Shown piece after piece: positions 1 through 7,426 of a DNA stretch of 64,000 bases. The translations under genes were made by a program, and so were the position numbers. The stretch lies in IMG/VR virus record IMGVR_UViG_3300032047_002388, positions 62,001 to 126,000 of that record; one strand, written 5' to 3'. Each line of letters begins with the position of its first letter. Positions within the stretch are counted from its first letter, which is position 1. A model generated the notes under the pieces. It searched no databases. It had not been told where the DNA came from and saw nothing but the letters and a program-made list of their open reading frames with translations. Source of the DNA: a virus.

Positions 1-95
1 GTAATTCATATGGAATAGAATCAGTATGGGGATTGGGAGATAAAGTACAATCTTCATCATGGTTATTAGAAAAATATTTAAATATAGCAGAATGA
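1..95 (+). CDS. C-terminal end of an upstream protein (partial)
   Basis: An open frame runs in from the left edge (first full codon at base 3) and ends at TGA 93-95. The visible tail is about 30 residues, ending in SSWLLEKYLNIAE. Its stop overlaps the ATG of the deformylase gene in an ATGA arrangement, as expected for translationally coupled phage genes. Too little is visible to name a function. Confidence 0.6.
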   Translation, partial: NSYGIESVWGLGDKVQSSSWLLEKYLNIAE

Positions 96-712
96 CAAAA
101 ATAGTACAAGATGTAAGTAAGTTAAAAACTCCACTTACAAAATTACCAAAAAACAAACAAGAACAAGATGTGTTATCAGCAGCATTGATGACATCACTAA
201 CAAAACATAAAGGGTTCGGATTATCAGCAAATCAAATCGGAGTTGATAAACGAATTTGTGTTGTAAATGTAAAAGACCCGTTAGTACTTGTAAACCCTCG
301 TATAACGAATAGAAGTGAAGATGGTATAGTTTATATCGAATCATGTCTATCGTTACCTAAAACAATGACTAAACCAAGATATACTGTACGTTCGCAAACA
401 ATTACAGTAGAAACAGATAACTTGGGAACAATTGAGTTTGGACCAGATGAACCAAAGAAGATTGGAACTAAAGACCATAATTATTTTGGAGATGAGGGAT
501 TATTAGAATGTGTTGTTGCTCAACACGAAATCGACCACCTAGATGGTATTTTGATAACAGATGACGTTAGAAAATACGATAGAACTATACGAAGTGAAAA
601 GAAGTATGGTAGAAACGACAGAGTAATGGTTAAGTTATCAGATGGTACAACTGAGTTTATGAAATACAAAAAAGCAGAACCATTACTAGCCAAAGGTGCA
701 GAAATTCTGTAA
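92..712 (+). CDS. def: Peptide deformylase
   Basis: This enzyme removes the N-formyl group from the initiator methionine of nascent proteins, using a bound metal ion in the cytoplasm. With the start at 92 it is 206 residues. All three family motifs are visible: GFGLSANQIG at about 41-50, ESCLSLP at 82-88 with the metal-binding Cys, and QHEIDHLDG at 143-151 with the two metal-binding His and the catalytic Glu. The frame is open from 59, but ATG 92 is preferred: it overlaps the upstream stop as ATGA and gives the normal N-terminus MTKIV. Between motifs 2 and 3 there is a longer insert than in short cyanophage deformylases. Marine phages often carry this gene, presumably to keep up with translation of phage or organelle-like proteins; that role is known from other phages and not shown here. 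Confidence 0.93.
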   Translation: MTKIVQDVSKLKTPLTKLPKNKQEQDVLSAALMTSLTKHKGFGLSANQIGVDKRICVVNVKDPLVLVNPRITNRSEDGIVYIESCLSLPKTMTKPRYTVRSQTITVETDNLGTIEFGPDEPKKIGTKDHNYFGDEGLLECVVAQHEIDHLDGILITDDVRKYDRTIRSEKKYGRNDRVMVKLSDGTTEFMKYKKAEPLLAKGAEIL

Positions 713-772
713 TTGTAGAGAAATCTATATTTAGAGATACGCGTTAGTTATTTGCAAAAATAATTGAAAAAA

Positions 773-808
773 GCCTTGGAGCTTTGTAAAATTATTGTTA
801 TATTAGCT
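773..808 (+). promoter_or_regulatory. Host-type (Bacteroidetes-like) promoter
   Basis: In the 118-base gap before the lysis-type gene there is TTG at 776-778, a 20-base spacer and TATATTAG at 799-806. This is close to the Bacteroidetes primary promoter TTG-N19-21-TAnnTTTG (last four bases TTAG rather than TTTG). The 36 bases from 773 match the sequence before the primase gene (25306-25341) at 29 of 36 positions with no gap. An AAAAGGAG ribosome-binding site follows at 818-825. Confidence 0.6.
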
Positions 809-833
809 AATATAATCAAAAGGAGTAATCCCT

Positions 834-1433
834 ATGAGAAAACAAATAATATTTACGTTAGTAGTTTCACTACTATCGTTTGGAATGATAGATTCCGCAG
901 TAACACAATCTGATAACAATCAACCAACAATTGAACAGTTAGAAGAAGAAAAAAAGATTCAAGAGTTAGAATTAAAAAGACTCGAAGAAGAAAGAATCAA
1001 AAAATATCACGAGGATGAACTTAATAGATTCCTAAATGATATAGGATTCAGAGAAAGTGGTAACAGATATGATATCACAAACAAATGGGGATACATGGGT
1101 AAGTATCAATTTGGAAAATCAACTCTGAAAGGATTAGGATTCAAAGTAAGTAAAAACGAATTCCTAAATAACCCAAAACTACAAGAAGAAGCAATGATGG
1201 CTTTATTACTACACAACAAAGAAAAACTTCAAAAGTATATCGATGTATTTGATGGACAAACTGTTAATGGTATGTACATCTCAGAGAGTGGAATATTGGC
1301 AGCAGCACATCTTGGAGGACAAGGGTCTGTTAAAAGATACTTCAGAAATGGTAAAGTATTCAAAGATGGATTCGGAACAAAAATCACTTCTTACATGGAT
1401 AAGTTTAGTGGTTATGATATAAAATTAAATTAA
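834..1433 (+). CDS. Exported lytic transglycosylase-like protein (candidate endolysin)
   Basis: The 199-residue product has a hydrophobic N-terminal segment (residues 1 to about 22) that looks like a signal peptide or signal-anchor. A charged coiled-coil stretch follows (about 33-62, rich in Glu and Lys), then a lysozyme-like domain. FRESGNRYD near residue 72 contains the ES pair typical of transglycosylase active sites, and GYMGKYQFG near 87 resembles the segment that follows in that superfamily. It probably cleaves peptidoglycan in the periplasm. The exported N-terminus suggests a secreted or SAR-type endolysin; a cell-wall-remodelling virion enzyme is the alternative. It sits behind a host-type promoter with a strong AAAAGGAG site, at the head of a run that includes the late sigma factor. 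Confidence 0.7.
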   Translation: MRKQIIFTLVVSLLSFGMIDSAVTQSDNNQPTIEQLEEEKKIQELELKRLEEERIKKYHEDELNRFLNDIGFRESGNRYDITNKWGYMGKYQFGKSTLKGLGFKVSKNEFLNNPKLQEEAMMALLLHNKEKLQKYIDVFDGQTVNGMYISESGILAAAHLGGQGSVKRYFRNGKVFKDGFGTKITSYMDKFSGYDIKLN

Positions 1434-1437
1434 AGTT

Positions 1438-1722
1438 ATGTTAGAATTATTTACAACCTATAACATTGTTATAGCAGTTTTGAGTATCCTTATAATTGGT
1501 TTAGTAATCGGTATAAGGAATTTAAATATACAAAACGAACAGTATCAAGATTACATCGAAGAGGAATTAGTAAAAACAGAACAACTCAGAATCAAAGTTG
1601 AAAAGGCCTATGATAGAATGCAAGATGCAGATATTAGGGGTTCATTTGAATCTGATGATGAAGTTGGTTCAGCCTTTTCGGAATTAAAAGAAATAATTGA
1701 AGAATTAAATAAAACCATATAA
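1438..1722 (+). CDS. Small membrane-anchored coiled-coil protein
   Basis: The protein has 94 residues. One strongly hydrophobic helix spans about residues 8-26 (NIVIAVLSILIIGLVIGI), and a long charged helical tail follows. The tail contains GSFESDDEVGSAFSELK, a segment I recognise from small proteins next to the late sigma gene in marine T4-like phages; their function is not established. The layout (N-terminal anchor, helical soluble tail, next to a lysis-type gene) would also fit an inner-membrane spanin, but no partner lipoprotein is adjacent. It lies 4 bases after the upstream stop and one base before the sigma gene, so the three are probably cotranscribed. Confidence 0.6.
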   Translation: MLELFTTYNIVIAVLSILIIGLVIGIRNLNIQNEQYQDYIEEELVKTEQLRIKVEKAYDRMQDADIRGSFESDDEVGSAFSELKEIIEELNKTI

Positions 1723-1723
1723 T

Positions 1724-2455
1724 ATGCCAATAAAAAAGAAGAGAAGAAAAAAATCCAAAATGTATTTTGGTACTCCTGCACAAGAAGCAATCATAGAGTA
1801 CAATAAATCTAAAGACCCTAAGGAGAGGAACGAGATTTACAAAACAAGAATTAAGTATCCATTTGAGAAACTTGCAGAGAATGTTTTAAATACATTTAAG
1901 TTTACTTACTTTGATGTACCAAAAAGAGATATACAAACAGAAGTGGTATCTACTATGGTAGAAAAAATTCATATGTTCAAAGAAGGCAAGGGTAAGGCAT
2001 TTTCTTATTTTACTATTATTGCAAAGAATCATTTGATTCTAAAAAACAATGGTAATTATAAAAGGTGGAAACAAAACGCACTGATGTCCGAAATGCCTCC
2101 AACATGGAATCCAGAAAATGATTTCTATCATCAACAAGAAAATTCTGAGATGAAACAATTTAAAAAATTGATGTTAGAATATTGGGATAAAAATTTAACT
2201 AAAGTATTCACTAAGAAAAGAGATATTCAAATTGCAGATGCCGTACTAGAGTTATTTAGAAGAGCAGAACATATTGAAAACTTTAACAAAAAACATCTTT
2301 ACTTATTGATTAGAGAAATGACAGATGTTAAAACACATTACATAACAAAAGTAGTTAACGTAATGAAACAACATCAGAGAAAGATTTTAAATGAATACCT
2401 AGAAGTAGGAGAATTTACAACCGATAGTAGAGATGAGTTTAGTTGGGAAGGGTAA
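1724..2455 (+). CDS. T4 gp55-like late-transcription sigma factor
   Basis: This 243-residue protein resembles the sigma factor that directs host RNA polymerase to phage late promoters. The N-terminus is very basic (KKKRRKKSK) and is followed by MYFG and EAIIEYNKSKDP. The region around FKFTYFDVP and KGKAFSYFTIIAKNHLILK (about residues 60-110) corresponds to the sigma region-2-like core of gp55, where T4 has a similar FNF...HAYIT pattern. RDIQIADAVLELFR and ITKVVNVMKQ follow in the C-terminal half. T4 gp55 is 185 residues; the marine homologues I recall are longer, like this one. Its probable targets are the ATATTTATATA sites spread through the window. T4 also needs gp33 and gp45, which are not recognised here. 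Confidence 0.78.
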   Translation: MPIKKKRRKKSKMYFGTPAQEAIIEYNKSKDPKERNEIYKTRIKYPFEKLAENVLNTFKFTYFDVPKRDIQTEVVSTMVEKIHMFKEGKGKAFSYFTIIAKNHLILKNNGNYKRWKQNALMSEMPPTWNPENDFYHQQENSEMKQFKKLMLEYWDKNLTKVFTKKRDIQIADAVLELFRRAEHIENFNKKHLYLLIREMTDVKTHYITKVVNVMKQHQRKILNEYLEVGEFTTDSRDEFSWEG

Positions 2456-4151
2456 ATATGTAATCGGATTATCATTTGGATATCACGATTCTGCTGCTGC
2501 ATTAATGAAAGATGGACACATCTTATCTGCAGTAGAAGAAGAAAGATTTACTGGTATCAAGCACGATAACTCGTTTCCCTCTAACTCTATTGACTGGATT
2601 TTAGAAAGTAATAATCTAACAATACATGATATAGAAATTGTTTGTTATTATGAGAATCCATCTGAAAAAAAGAATAGAATAAAAGATGTTGCCAAAAGAA
2701 CATTTTTTAAAAATCCAATAGGTAATAGTAAGATATTAATAAATTCACTTTTTTCAAAAGATGATGTTTATAATAGTATCAGAAAATACTTTCATAAAAA
2801 TATAGAAGTAGTATATGGAGACCATCACTTATCTCATAAAGCATATGCTTATTATACTTCTACATTTAAAGATTCTGCAGTACTTACTGTTGACGGTGTT
2901 GGGGAATATGAAACAACTACACTTTCAGTTTTCAATGGTAACCAAAACATTCCAATACAATCGATTGAGTTTCCACATTCTTTAGGATTATTATATTCTA
3001 CAATAACAGCATTCTTAGGATTTAAACCAAACGAGGGTGAATATAAAGTTATGGGATTGGCACCATATGGTACACATTTATTTCATCACAAAAAGTTTCA
3101 AAAATTATTTTACTTAACTGATGATGGTGGGTTTAGATTAAACATGAAATATTTTACATACGAATATTCAGATAAGACAATGTTTAATTCTAAATTATCA
3201 GAGTTATTTGAAATTCCAAATAGATTACCAGAAGAACCAATAAATGATATACACAGAAATATAGCAGCAGCATTGCAAAATACATATGAATTTTTATTCT
3301 TTAGATTATTAGATAAACTACAAGTTGAATCTAAATCTAATAATTTATGTTTAAGTGGTGGTTGTGCATATAATGGAACTGCAAATGGAAAGATTTTAGA
3401 AAGAACAAAATTTAAACAATTATGGATTCCACCAGCTCCTTCTGATGCCGGTTCTGCAATTGGTGCACTTTTAGCGTTTCATTACAATAGAAGTAATAAT
3501 AAACGAGTTTCAAACAAAACACCATTCTTAGGACCAGAACAAACAAATAAAGATTTTATTGAATTATGTAAAAATGATAAAAGAGTTCATTGGGAAGTTA
3601 TACCTGATAATACTTTATTTAAAAAAGTTTCTAAACTAATATCTGAAGGAAATATTATTGGATGGGTTCAAGGTAGGTTAGAGTTTGGTGCAAGAGCGTT
3701 GGGTAATCGTTCTATCTTAGCAGACCCAAGAGACCCACAAATGAAGAAGAGGGTAAACATGGTTGTAAAAAAACGAGAAGGATTTAGACCGTTTGCACCA
3801 ATGGTAACCTTAGAACATAGAACTAAATTTTTTAATCCACCATATCATATACCTTATATGAATCAAATCATACGAGTAAATGATGAACACCAAGATAAAC
3901 TTCCAGCAATAACACATACTGATGGTTCTGCAAGAGTACAAACAGTTACCAATAAATTTAATCCAAGAATACATCGATTGTTACAAGAGTATGGAAAACT
4001 GACTGGATATCCAATACTACTTAATACTTCATTCAATCTAAAAGACCAAACTATGGTTAGAGATGGACAAGAGGCCATTGATACGTTTATGAAATGTGAT
4101 ATGGATTATTTAGTATTAGGGAACGTATTTCTTACAAAAAAAATACAATAA
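2433..4151 (+). CDS. NodU/TobZ-family carbamoyltransferase
   Basis: The 572-residue enzyme should transfer a carbamoyl group from carbamoyl phosphate, through carbamoyl-adenylate, to a hydroxyl of a sugar or modified base. Family signatures occur in order: SFGYHDSAAAL (about 14-24), EEERFTGIKH (35-44), DHHLSHKAYAYYTS (130-143), GEYKVMGLAPYG (about 202), LSGGCAYN (about 308), and FGARALGNRS with KKREGFRPFAP (about 418-455). The start at ATG 2433 overlaps the sigma gene by 23 bases, and no other in-frame start is close. Known substrates in the family include nodulation factors and aminoglycosides, and a related enzyme is reported to carbamoylate 5-hydroxymethylcytosine in DNA. I see no hydroxymethylase here, so whether the acceptor is DNA or a virion glycan is open. 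Confidence 0.88.
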   Translation: MSLVGKGKYVIGLSFGYHDSAAALMKDGHILSAVEEERFTGIKHDNSFPSNSIDWILESNNLTIHDIEIVCYYENPSEKKNRIKDVAKRTFFKNPIGNSKILINSLFSKDDVYNSIRKYFHKNIEVVYGDHHLSHKAYAYYTSTFKDSAVLTVDGVGEYETTTLSVFNGNQNIPIQSIEFPHSLGLLYSTITAFLGFKPNEGEYKVMGLAPYGTHLFHHKKFQKLFYLTDDGGFRLNMKYFTYEYSDKTMFNSKLSELFEIPNRLPEEPINDIHRNIAAALQNTYEFLFFRLLDKLQVESKSNNLCLSGGCAYNGTANGKILERTKFKQLWIPPAPSDAGSAIGALLAFHYNRSNNKRVSNKTPFLGPEQTNKDFIELCKNDKRVHWEVIPDNTLFKKVSKLISEGNIIGWVQGRLEFGARALGNRSILADPRDPQMKKRVNMVVKKREGFRPFAPMVTLEHRTKFFNPPYHIPYMNQIIRVNDEHQDKLPAITHTDGSARVQTVTNKFNPRIHRLLQEYGKLTGYPILLNTSFNLKDQTMVRDGQEAIDTFMKCDMDYLVLGNVFLTKKIQ

Positions 4152-4185
4152 TTTTACATTTACATAACAATTTCTTAACATTGGT

Positions 4186-4196
4186 ATATTTATACT
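4186..4196 (+). promoter_or_regulatory. Putative late promoter (ATATTTATACT)
   Basis: This copy of the recurrent ATATTTATA motif lies 12 bases before the ATG at 4209. An AAAGGAGG ribosome-binding site sits directly between motif and start, so a transcript beginning just after the motif would include it. Confidence 0.5.
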
Positions 4197-4208
4197 AAAG
4201 GAGGAATT

Positions 4209-4580
4209 ATGAAAGAACAATTACCAAAAGTAAAGATTGTTCAAATAATAGCAATCCTAGTATTATCTCTGTGTTCACTATCCCTCTTTGGTCAAACCAA
4301 AGTTATTACACAGATAGACAACAATCTTTACGAGTATAGAGCTTACAACGAAGATGGTTCTATACATCAAAAGGGAACATACATCGGAACAGAAGATGGC
4401 AAACTATTAGTCCACTCTTATTGGAGTGATGATGTAGGTACAAAGGCGTTGTATAAGAGAGGAAAGTTGGTTTGGATTAAACCAAAAGGACAACCTCGTT
4501 ATACTTATGAACAGATAGAGTACGAACAAATGAAGGCTGAAATCAAAAGATTGAAGGCGATTGTGGCTCTAAATGACTAA
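4209..4580 (+). CDS. Exported MORN-like small protein
   Basis: The 123-residue product begins with a classical signal peptide: Lys-rich start, hydrophobic core IIAILVLSLCSLSLFGQ, and probable cleavage after LFG or FGQ. That form is common in Bacteroidetes secreted proteins. The mature part contains YEYRAYNEDGSIHQKGTY and GTKALYKRGKLVWIKP, short beta-turn repeats like the MORN-related repeats of Bacteroidetes exported proteins. A charged helix ends it (about 100-118). It is monocistronic: a late-type promoter and strong ribosome-binding site precede it and a perfect terminator follows. Its function is unknown; a periplasmic or surface role during late infection is possible. Confidence 0.65.
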   Translation: MKEQLPKVKIVQIIAILVLSLCSLSLFGQTKVITQIDNNLYEYRAYNEDGSIHQKGTYIGTEDGKLLVHSYWSDDVGTKALYKRGKLVWIKPKGQPRYTYEQIEYEQMKAEIKRLKAIVALND

Positions 4581-4604
4581 TCGTAATTCAAAGTGATTAG
4601 ATAG

Positions 4605-4635
4605 AAACCCAACCCCGTAAGGTTGGGTTTTCTTA
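4605..4635 (+). terminator. Rho-independent terminator
   Basis: A perfect 10-bp stem pairs 4605-4614 (AAACCCAACC) with 4621-4630, closing a 6-base loop, and the stem runs into a short T-rich tract. It lies 25 bases after the stop of the exported protein gene. Confidence 0.88.
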
Positions 4636-4778
4636 TTGACACCTGATATAGTTCACACAATCGGTGTGAAATTCTAAAACATACTTTTTACTTCATATAT
4701 ACCATAGTTATTACTGACATGTCCGACGTTTTGTAATATGAGAAAGTTATTTTTCTAATTAAAACAAAGGAGAAGCAT
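4636..4778. promoter_or_regulatory. Non-coding leader with inverted repeat
   Basis: This 143-base stretch between a terminator and the next gene holds no ORF worth reporting. It contains an inverted repeat, TTCACAC at 4652-4658 and GTGTGAA at 4664-4670, around AATCG. It must also contain the promoter of the following gene, because a terminator precedes it, yet no ATATTTATA motif is present and I could not place a convincing TTG/TAnnTTTG pair. An AAAGGAG site lies at 4767-4773. The repeat could be an operator or an RNA hairpin in the leader. Confidence 0.4.
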
Positions 4779-5009
4779 ATGGAATTTTTGAAAAAAATCG
4801 GCTCTTGGGCTGAAGAACTTACAAAAATTGGTATTAGTATCATAGCCTTAGGAGTTGTACTTGAAGTACTCTTCAAAGGTGCAGACATCCCATTCTGGCC
4901 AGAGGTATCAGTAGTTGATAACATCATGGGCATTTTAGGAGGTTTGAGTGCTGAAGGTCTATTAGGACTTGTTGGTGCTTTCGTACTTTACCACATAATC
5001 AAAAAGTAA
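4779..5009 (+). CDS. Small two-helix membrane protein, holin candidate
   Basis: The product has 76 residues. An amphipathic N-terminus (MEFLKKIGSWAEELTK) is followed by a first membrane segment (about 17-34, IGISIIALGVVLEVLF), a loop with the polar stretch KGADIPFWPE, and a Gly-rich second membrane segment (about 52-73, LLGLVGAFVLYHII) ending in KK. Length and two-helix topology match class II phage holins, and a lysis-type gene lies 3 kb upstream, but no motif proves that function. The gene is insulated by perfect terminators on both sides and has a strong AAAGGAG ribosome-binding site, suggesting independent and possibly heavy expression. Confidence 0.6.
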   Translation: MEFLKKIGSWAEELTKIGISIIALGVVLEVLFKGADIPFWPEVSVVDNIMGILGGLSAEGLLGLVGAFVLYHIIKK

Positions 5010-5042
5010 TAACTATTGATTAACATAACGCGTTTAAGAACT

Positions 5043-5070
5043 AACCTCACTTGAAAAAGTGAGGTTTTTT
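5043..5070 (+). terminator. Rho-independent terminator
   Basis: A perfect 9-bp stem pairs 5043-5051 (AACCTCACT) with 5058-5066 around the loop TGAAAA, and a T tract follows. It separates the small membrane protein from the baseplate operon, whose promoter motif starts 9 bases further on. Confidence 0.88.
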
Positions 5071-5078
5071 CGTTTATG

Positions 5079-5089
5079 ATATTTATATA
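5079..5089 (+). promoter_or_regulatory. Putative late promoter (ATATTTATATA)
   Basis: An exact copy of the 11-base consensus lies 9 bases after a terminator and 20 bases before ATG 5110. It probably drives the operon of three overlapping genes that ends at 7359. Confidence 0.6.
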
Positions 5090-5109
5090 TGAGATAATGT
5101 ATAAAAATT

Positions 5110-5526
5110 ATGAGTACAAACTTTGAATTATTTCCTGGTAAAGATTTAAGTGGATTGTTTAAAGACATCTACGATAACCAGCAAAATAAAAAATCAAGAA
5201 TATCAGAATTGATTGCCGAAATGAAGAAGGTAATTAGACATTCTGGTGATATGGCAGTAATTGGACCAATCATAAAAGATTTAGTTGATACTTCAGTTCG
5301 AAATGATGAATCATTAATCAAAATGGCAGCAATTGCACAAAGAATGATTGGAGCTCAAAACAAAGCAGAAGGAGATAGCGGATTCTTAACAGATAAAGAA
5401 AAAGAACAATTACTATCACAACTAGAAGATACCATTGCAGAAGTTTCCGATGAACACGATACAAAGGTTGATGAACTAACAAACGAAGTTGAAGAATTAA
5501 AACAGAAGGTAAATAAAAATGTTTAA
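5110..5526 (+). CDS. Conserved baseplate-module protein, function unknown
   Basis: The 138-residue protein has no signal peptide or membrane segment. It appears largely helical: a basic/acidic helix around residues 25-45 (KKSRISELIAEMKKVIRH), a middle region IKDLVDTSVRNDESLIKMAAIAQRM, and a C-terminal coiled coil (about 95-137, LLSQLEDTIAEV...VEELKQKVN). It is first in the spike operon and overlaps the spike gene by 8 bases, pointing to a role in the baseplate hub or its assembly. I do not recognise a T4 counterpart; proteins of this type occur next to the spike gene in marine T4-like phages as far as I recall. Confidence 0.6.
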   Translation: MSTNFELFPGKDLSGLFKDIYDNQQNKKSRISELIAEMKKVIRHSGDMAVIGPIIKDLVDTSVRNDESLIKMAAIAQRMIGAQNKAEGDSGFLTDKEKEQLLSQLEDTIAEVSDEHDTKVDELTNEVEELKQKVNKNV

Positions 5527-6802
5527 ATTTAGTGACAACAACGTACAAACATCTAAACAAAGAACACAATCCAAAAGTAGAAGTGATACTGGTATTGTAA
5601 TAGATGTAATTTTAGATGAAACTAATAAATCATTACCTAAGTTCAAAGAAGTAGGACAGGTAGATGGCATTGACGCATCAGATATACATACTGGTAAGAT
5701 AGGTGGGGTTAGAGTAAGAACATTATCTAATTCAGAAGTTCAAGACGAAGACCTTCCAATAGTATATCCACTTGACGCAACAATTAGAACTCTTCCAGTC
5801 TTGGGAGAAGAAGTTCAGATAATTAGAATGGCAGGTAAAAAGTTTTATCGTCAATTTAATATTGCAGGTACACCAAACGTATCAAACGAAGGTTTAGTTC
5901 TTTATAGAGAAACATTTGGTAGTTCAGATAAAAGTGGTGGTGGAGGTGGTTATGGTGATAATTCATCTACTGGTGTATCACAACCACAAGGAGGTAGTAC
6001 TAGTAATCAAGGAGATTATGGTGATTATTTTGAGGCAGATGCCAAGATACATAGATTAAAATTATTTGAAGGTGATACTATAATAGAATCTCGTTTTGGT
6101 CAATCACTAAGATTTAGTGGATACAACAACGATGATAATAAATTCTCACCAACAACTATTATACGAAACAGAGAATCAGACCCATCAAGAGAATCTCAAG
6201 GAGAGTTTTCATCACAAAAAATCGGTGGAACAACACTAGAAGATGTCAATAGAGATGGTTCTACAATAGTAATGGGTTCACGAGATTATCAACTACCCTT
6301 CATACCAGGTACTGTTGATGATAAAGGTACTTCTGATTTTGAAACAACACCTGATACATTTAAAGATTATCCTTCTGCAGATGATTTAACAGGTGACCAA
6401 ATTTTAATTAGTAGTGGAAGATTAATCTTTTCATCAAAAAATGCTGAAATGATTTTTTATTCTAAAGGTAACTATGGATTTATATCAGATAAAGGAATGT
6501 CAATTGATAATGCACTTGGAATTGATATTACAACTGGTGATAATATAAACATAGTAACCACCGATAATGATTTTAATTTATTCGCAGGTTCAGGTGAAAT
6601 ACACATTGGAGATGATTCTAATGAACAACTTGTAAGAGGAAATGAATTGGTAAAGTTATTAGATGAATTACTTACAGAATTAGCATCTGAAACACATCCA
6701 ACTCCTGCAGGCCCATCTGGTCCACCTGTAAATGCACCAAAATATAATTCTATAAAAAGTAAATTAAAAAATATATTATCACCTGCTAATTTCACAAACT
6801 AA
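5519..6802 (+). CDS. Baseplate hub/spike protein, gp5-like OB-fold
   Basis: This 427-residue protein is the likely cell-puncturing spike. Residues about 24-115 (GIVIDVILDE, IGGVRVRTL, DEDLPIVYPLDA, PVLGEEVQIIRMAGKKFYRQF) fit the OB-fold of T4 gp5 and related gpV/gp45 proteins. A Gly/Ser-rich linker follows (about 140-165). The rest is rich in short beta strands with repeated Asn/Asp/Gly turns (LISSGRLIFSSKNAEMIFYSKG, GMSIDNALGIDITTGDNINIVT), as expected of a triple-stranded beta-helix spike. The C-terminus has LVRGNELVKLLDELL and HPTPAGPSGPP. Unlike T4 gp5, no lysozyme domain is inserted; muralytic activity may come from the exported enzyme at 834. Confidence 0.8.
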   Translation: MFKFSDNNVQTSKQRTQSKSRSDTGIVIDVILDETNKSLPKFKEVGQVDGIDASDIHTGKIGGVRVRTLSNSEVQDEDLPIVYPLDATIRTLPVLGEEVQIIRMAGKKFYRQFNIAGTPNVSNEGLVLYRETFGSSDKSGGGGGYGDNSSTGVSQPQGGSTSNQGDYGDYFEADAKIHRLKLFEGDTIIESRFGQSLRFSGYNNDDNKFSPTTIIRNRESDPSRESQGEFSSQKIGGTTLEDVNRDGSTIVMGSRDYQLPFIPGTVDDKGTSDFETTPDTFKDYPSADDLTGDQILISSGRLIFSSKNAEMIFYSKGNYGFISDKGMSIDNALGIDITTGDNINIVTTDNDFNLFAGSGEIHIGDDSNEQLVRGNELVKLLDELLTELASETHPTPAGPSGPPVNAPKYNSIKSKLKNILSPANFTN

Positions 6803-7359
6803 TGTCACTAAATCTATTTAAAAGTAATTTAATAAGATACATGAGTACTGAACCAGACTCAAGTGATGATTTTGCTGAATACTTAACATCACAATATGAT
6901 GGAGCAGTAAAACGAGGAACTGACCTTTTAAATGCAGTACCACTTCAGACGGGAAATACTGCAACAATGGAATTAATATTAAAAGGTTTCTTTAGAATGA
7001 ATAACTTTAAACAGAGTGGTACATTAAACATTCAAGATTGGGGCCCTGCGTTTAAGGCATATTGGTTAGGTGCACAAGGAGGATTATTTCCACCACCTGC
7101 TATTCCTGCAGATGGAACAATACAAAATATATCATCACAAGTTCACTTAATTATAAATCCAGGTCAATGGTCAACAAATATTCCAACACCACCAACTAAC
7201 TCAGTAAAATCATTCGTAGATGTATTAGCTTTGGCAATAGTTGCACACTTAATGACAGTAGAGGGAATTATTATAACAACATCATTGTATCCAACAGCAC
7301 CTACTCCTTTGCCAGGGCCAGGTGTTAGAACTTGGAAAGGATACCAAATTCCTGGATAA
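6802..7359 (+). CDS. Baseplate-module protein, function unknown
   Basis: The 185-residue protein starts at an ATG that shares one base with the spike stop (TAATG). It has an N-terminal helical part with TEPDSSDDFAEYLTSQYDGAVKRGTDLLN, a middle region rich in Gly and Pro (GAQGGLFPPPAIPADG), a hydrophobic stretch SFVDVLALAIVAHLMTVEGIIITT (about 137-160) and a Pro-rich end. The hydrophobic stretch is interrupted by polar residues and is more likely a buried helix than a membrane anchor. Its position, last in the spike operon, suggests a baseplate or hub component. I do not recognise the family. Confidence 0.55.
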   Translation: MSLNLFKSNLIRYMSTEPDSSDDFAEYLTSQYDGAVKRGTDLLNAVPLQTGNTATMELILKGFFRMNNFKQSGTLNIQDWGPAFKAYWLGAQGGLFPPPAIPADGTIQNISSQVHLIINPGQWSTNIPTPPTNSVKSFVDVLALAIVAHLMTVEGIIITTSLYPTAPTPLPGPGVRTWKGYQIPG

Positions 7360-7380
7360 TATCCAAAAAATAAAGAATCA

Positions 7381-7391
7381 ATATTTATATA
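7381..7391 (+). promoter_or_regulatory. Putative late promoter (ATATTTATATA)
   Basis: An exact consensus copy lies in the 67-base gap before ATG 7427, 35 bases from the start. It probably drives the gp25-gp6 operon to about 13982. Confidence 0.6.
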
Positions 7392-7426
7392 AAGAGAAAA
7401 CTTAGTTTAAACAAACTTAATTAATT

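Noticed and set aside
59-91. Upstream start of the deformylase frame at 59
   Set aside because: The extra 11 residues overlap the upstream coding sequence and are not part of the deformylase fold; ATG 92 forms an ATGA coupling.
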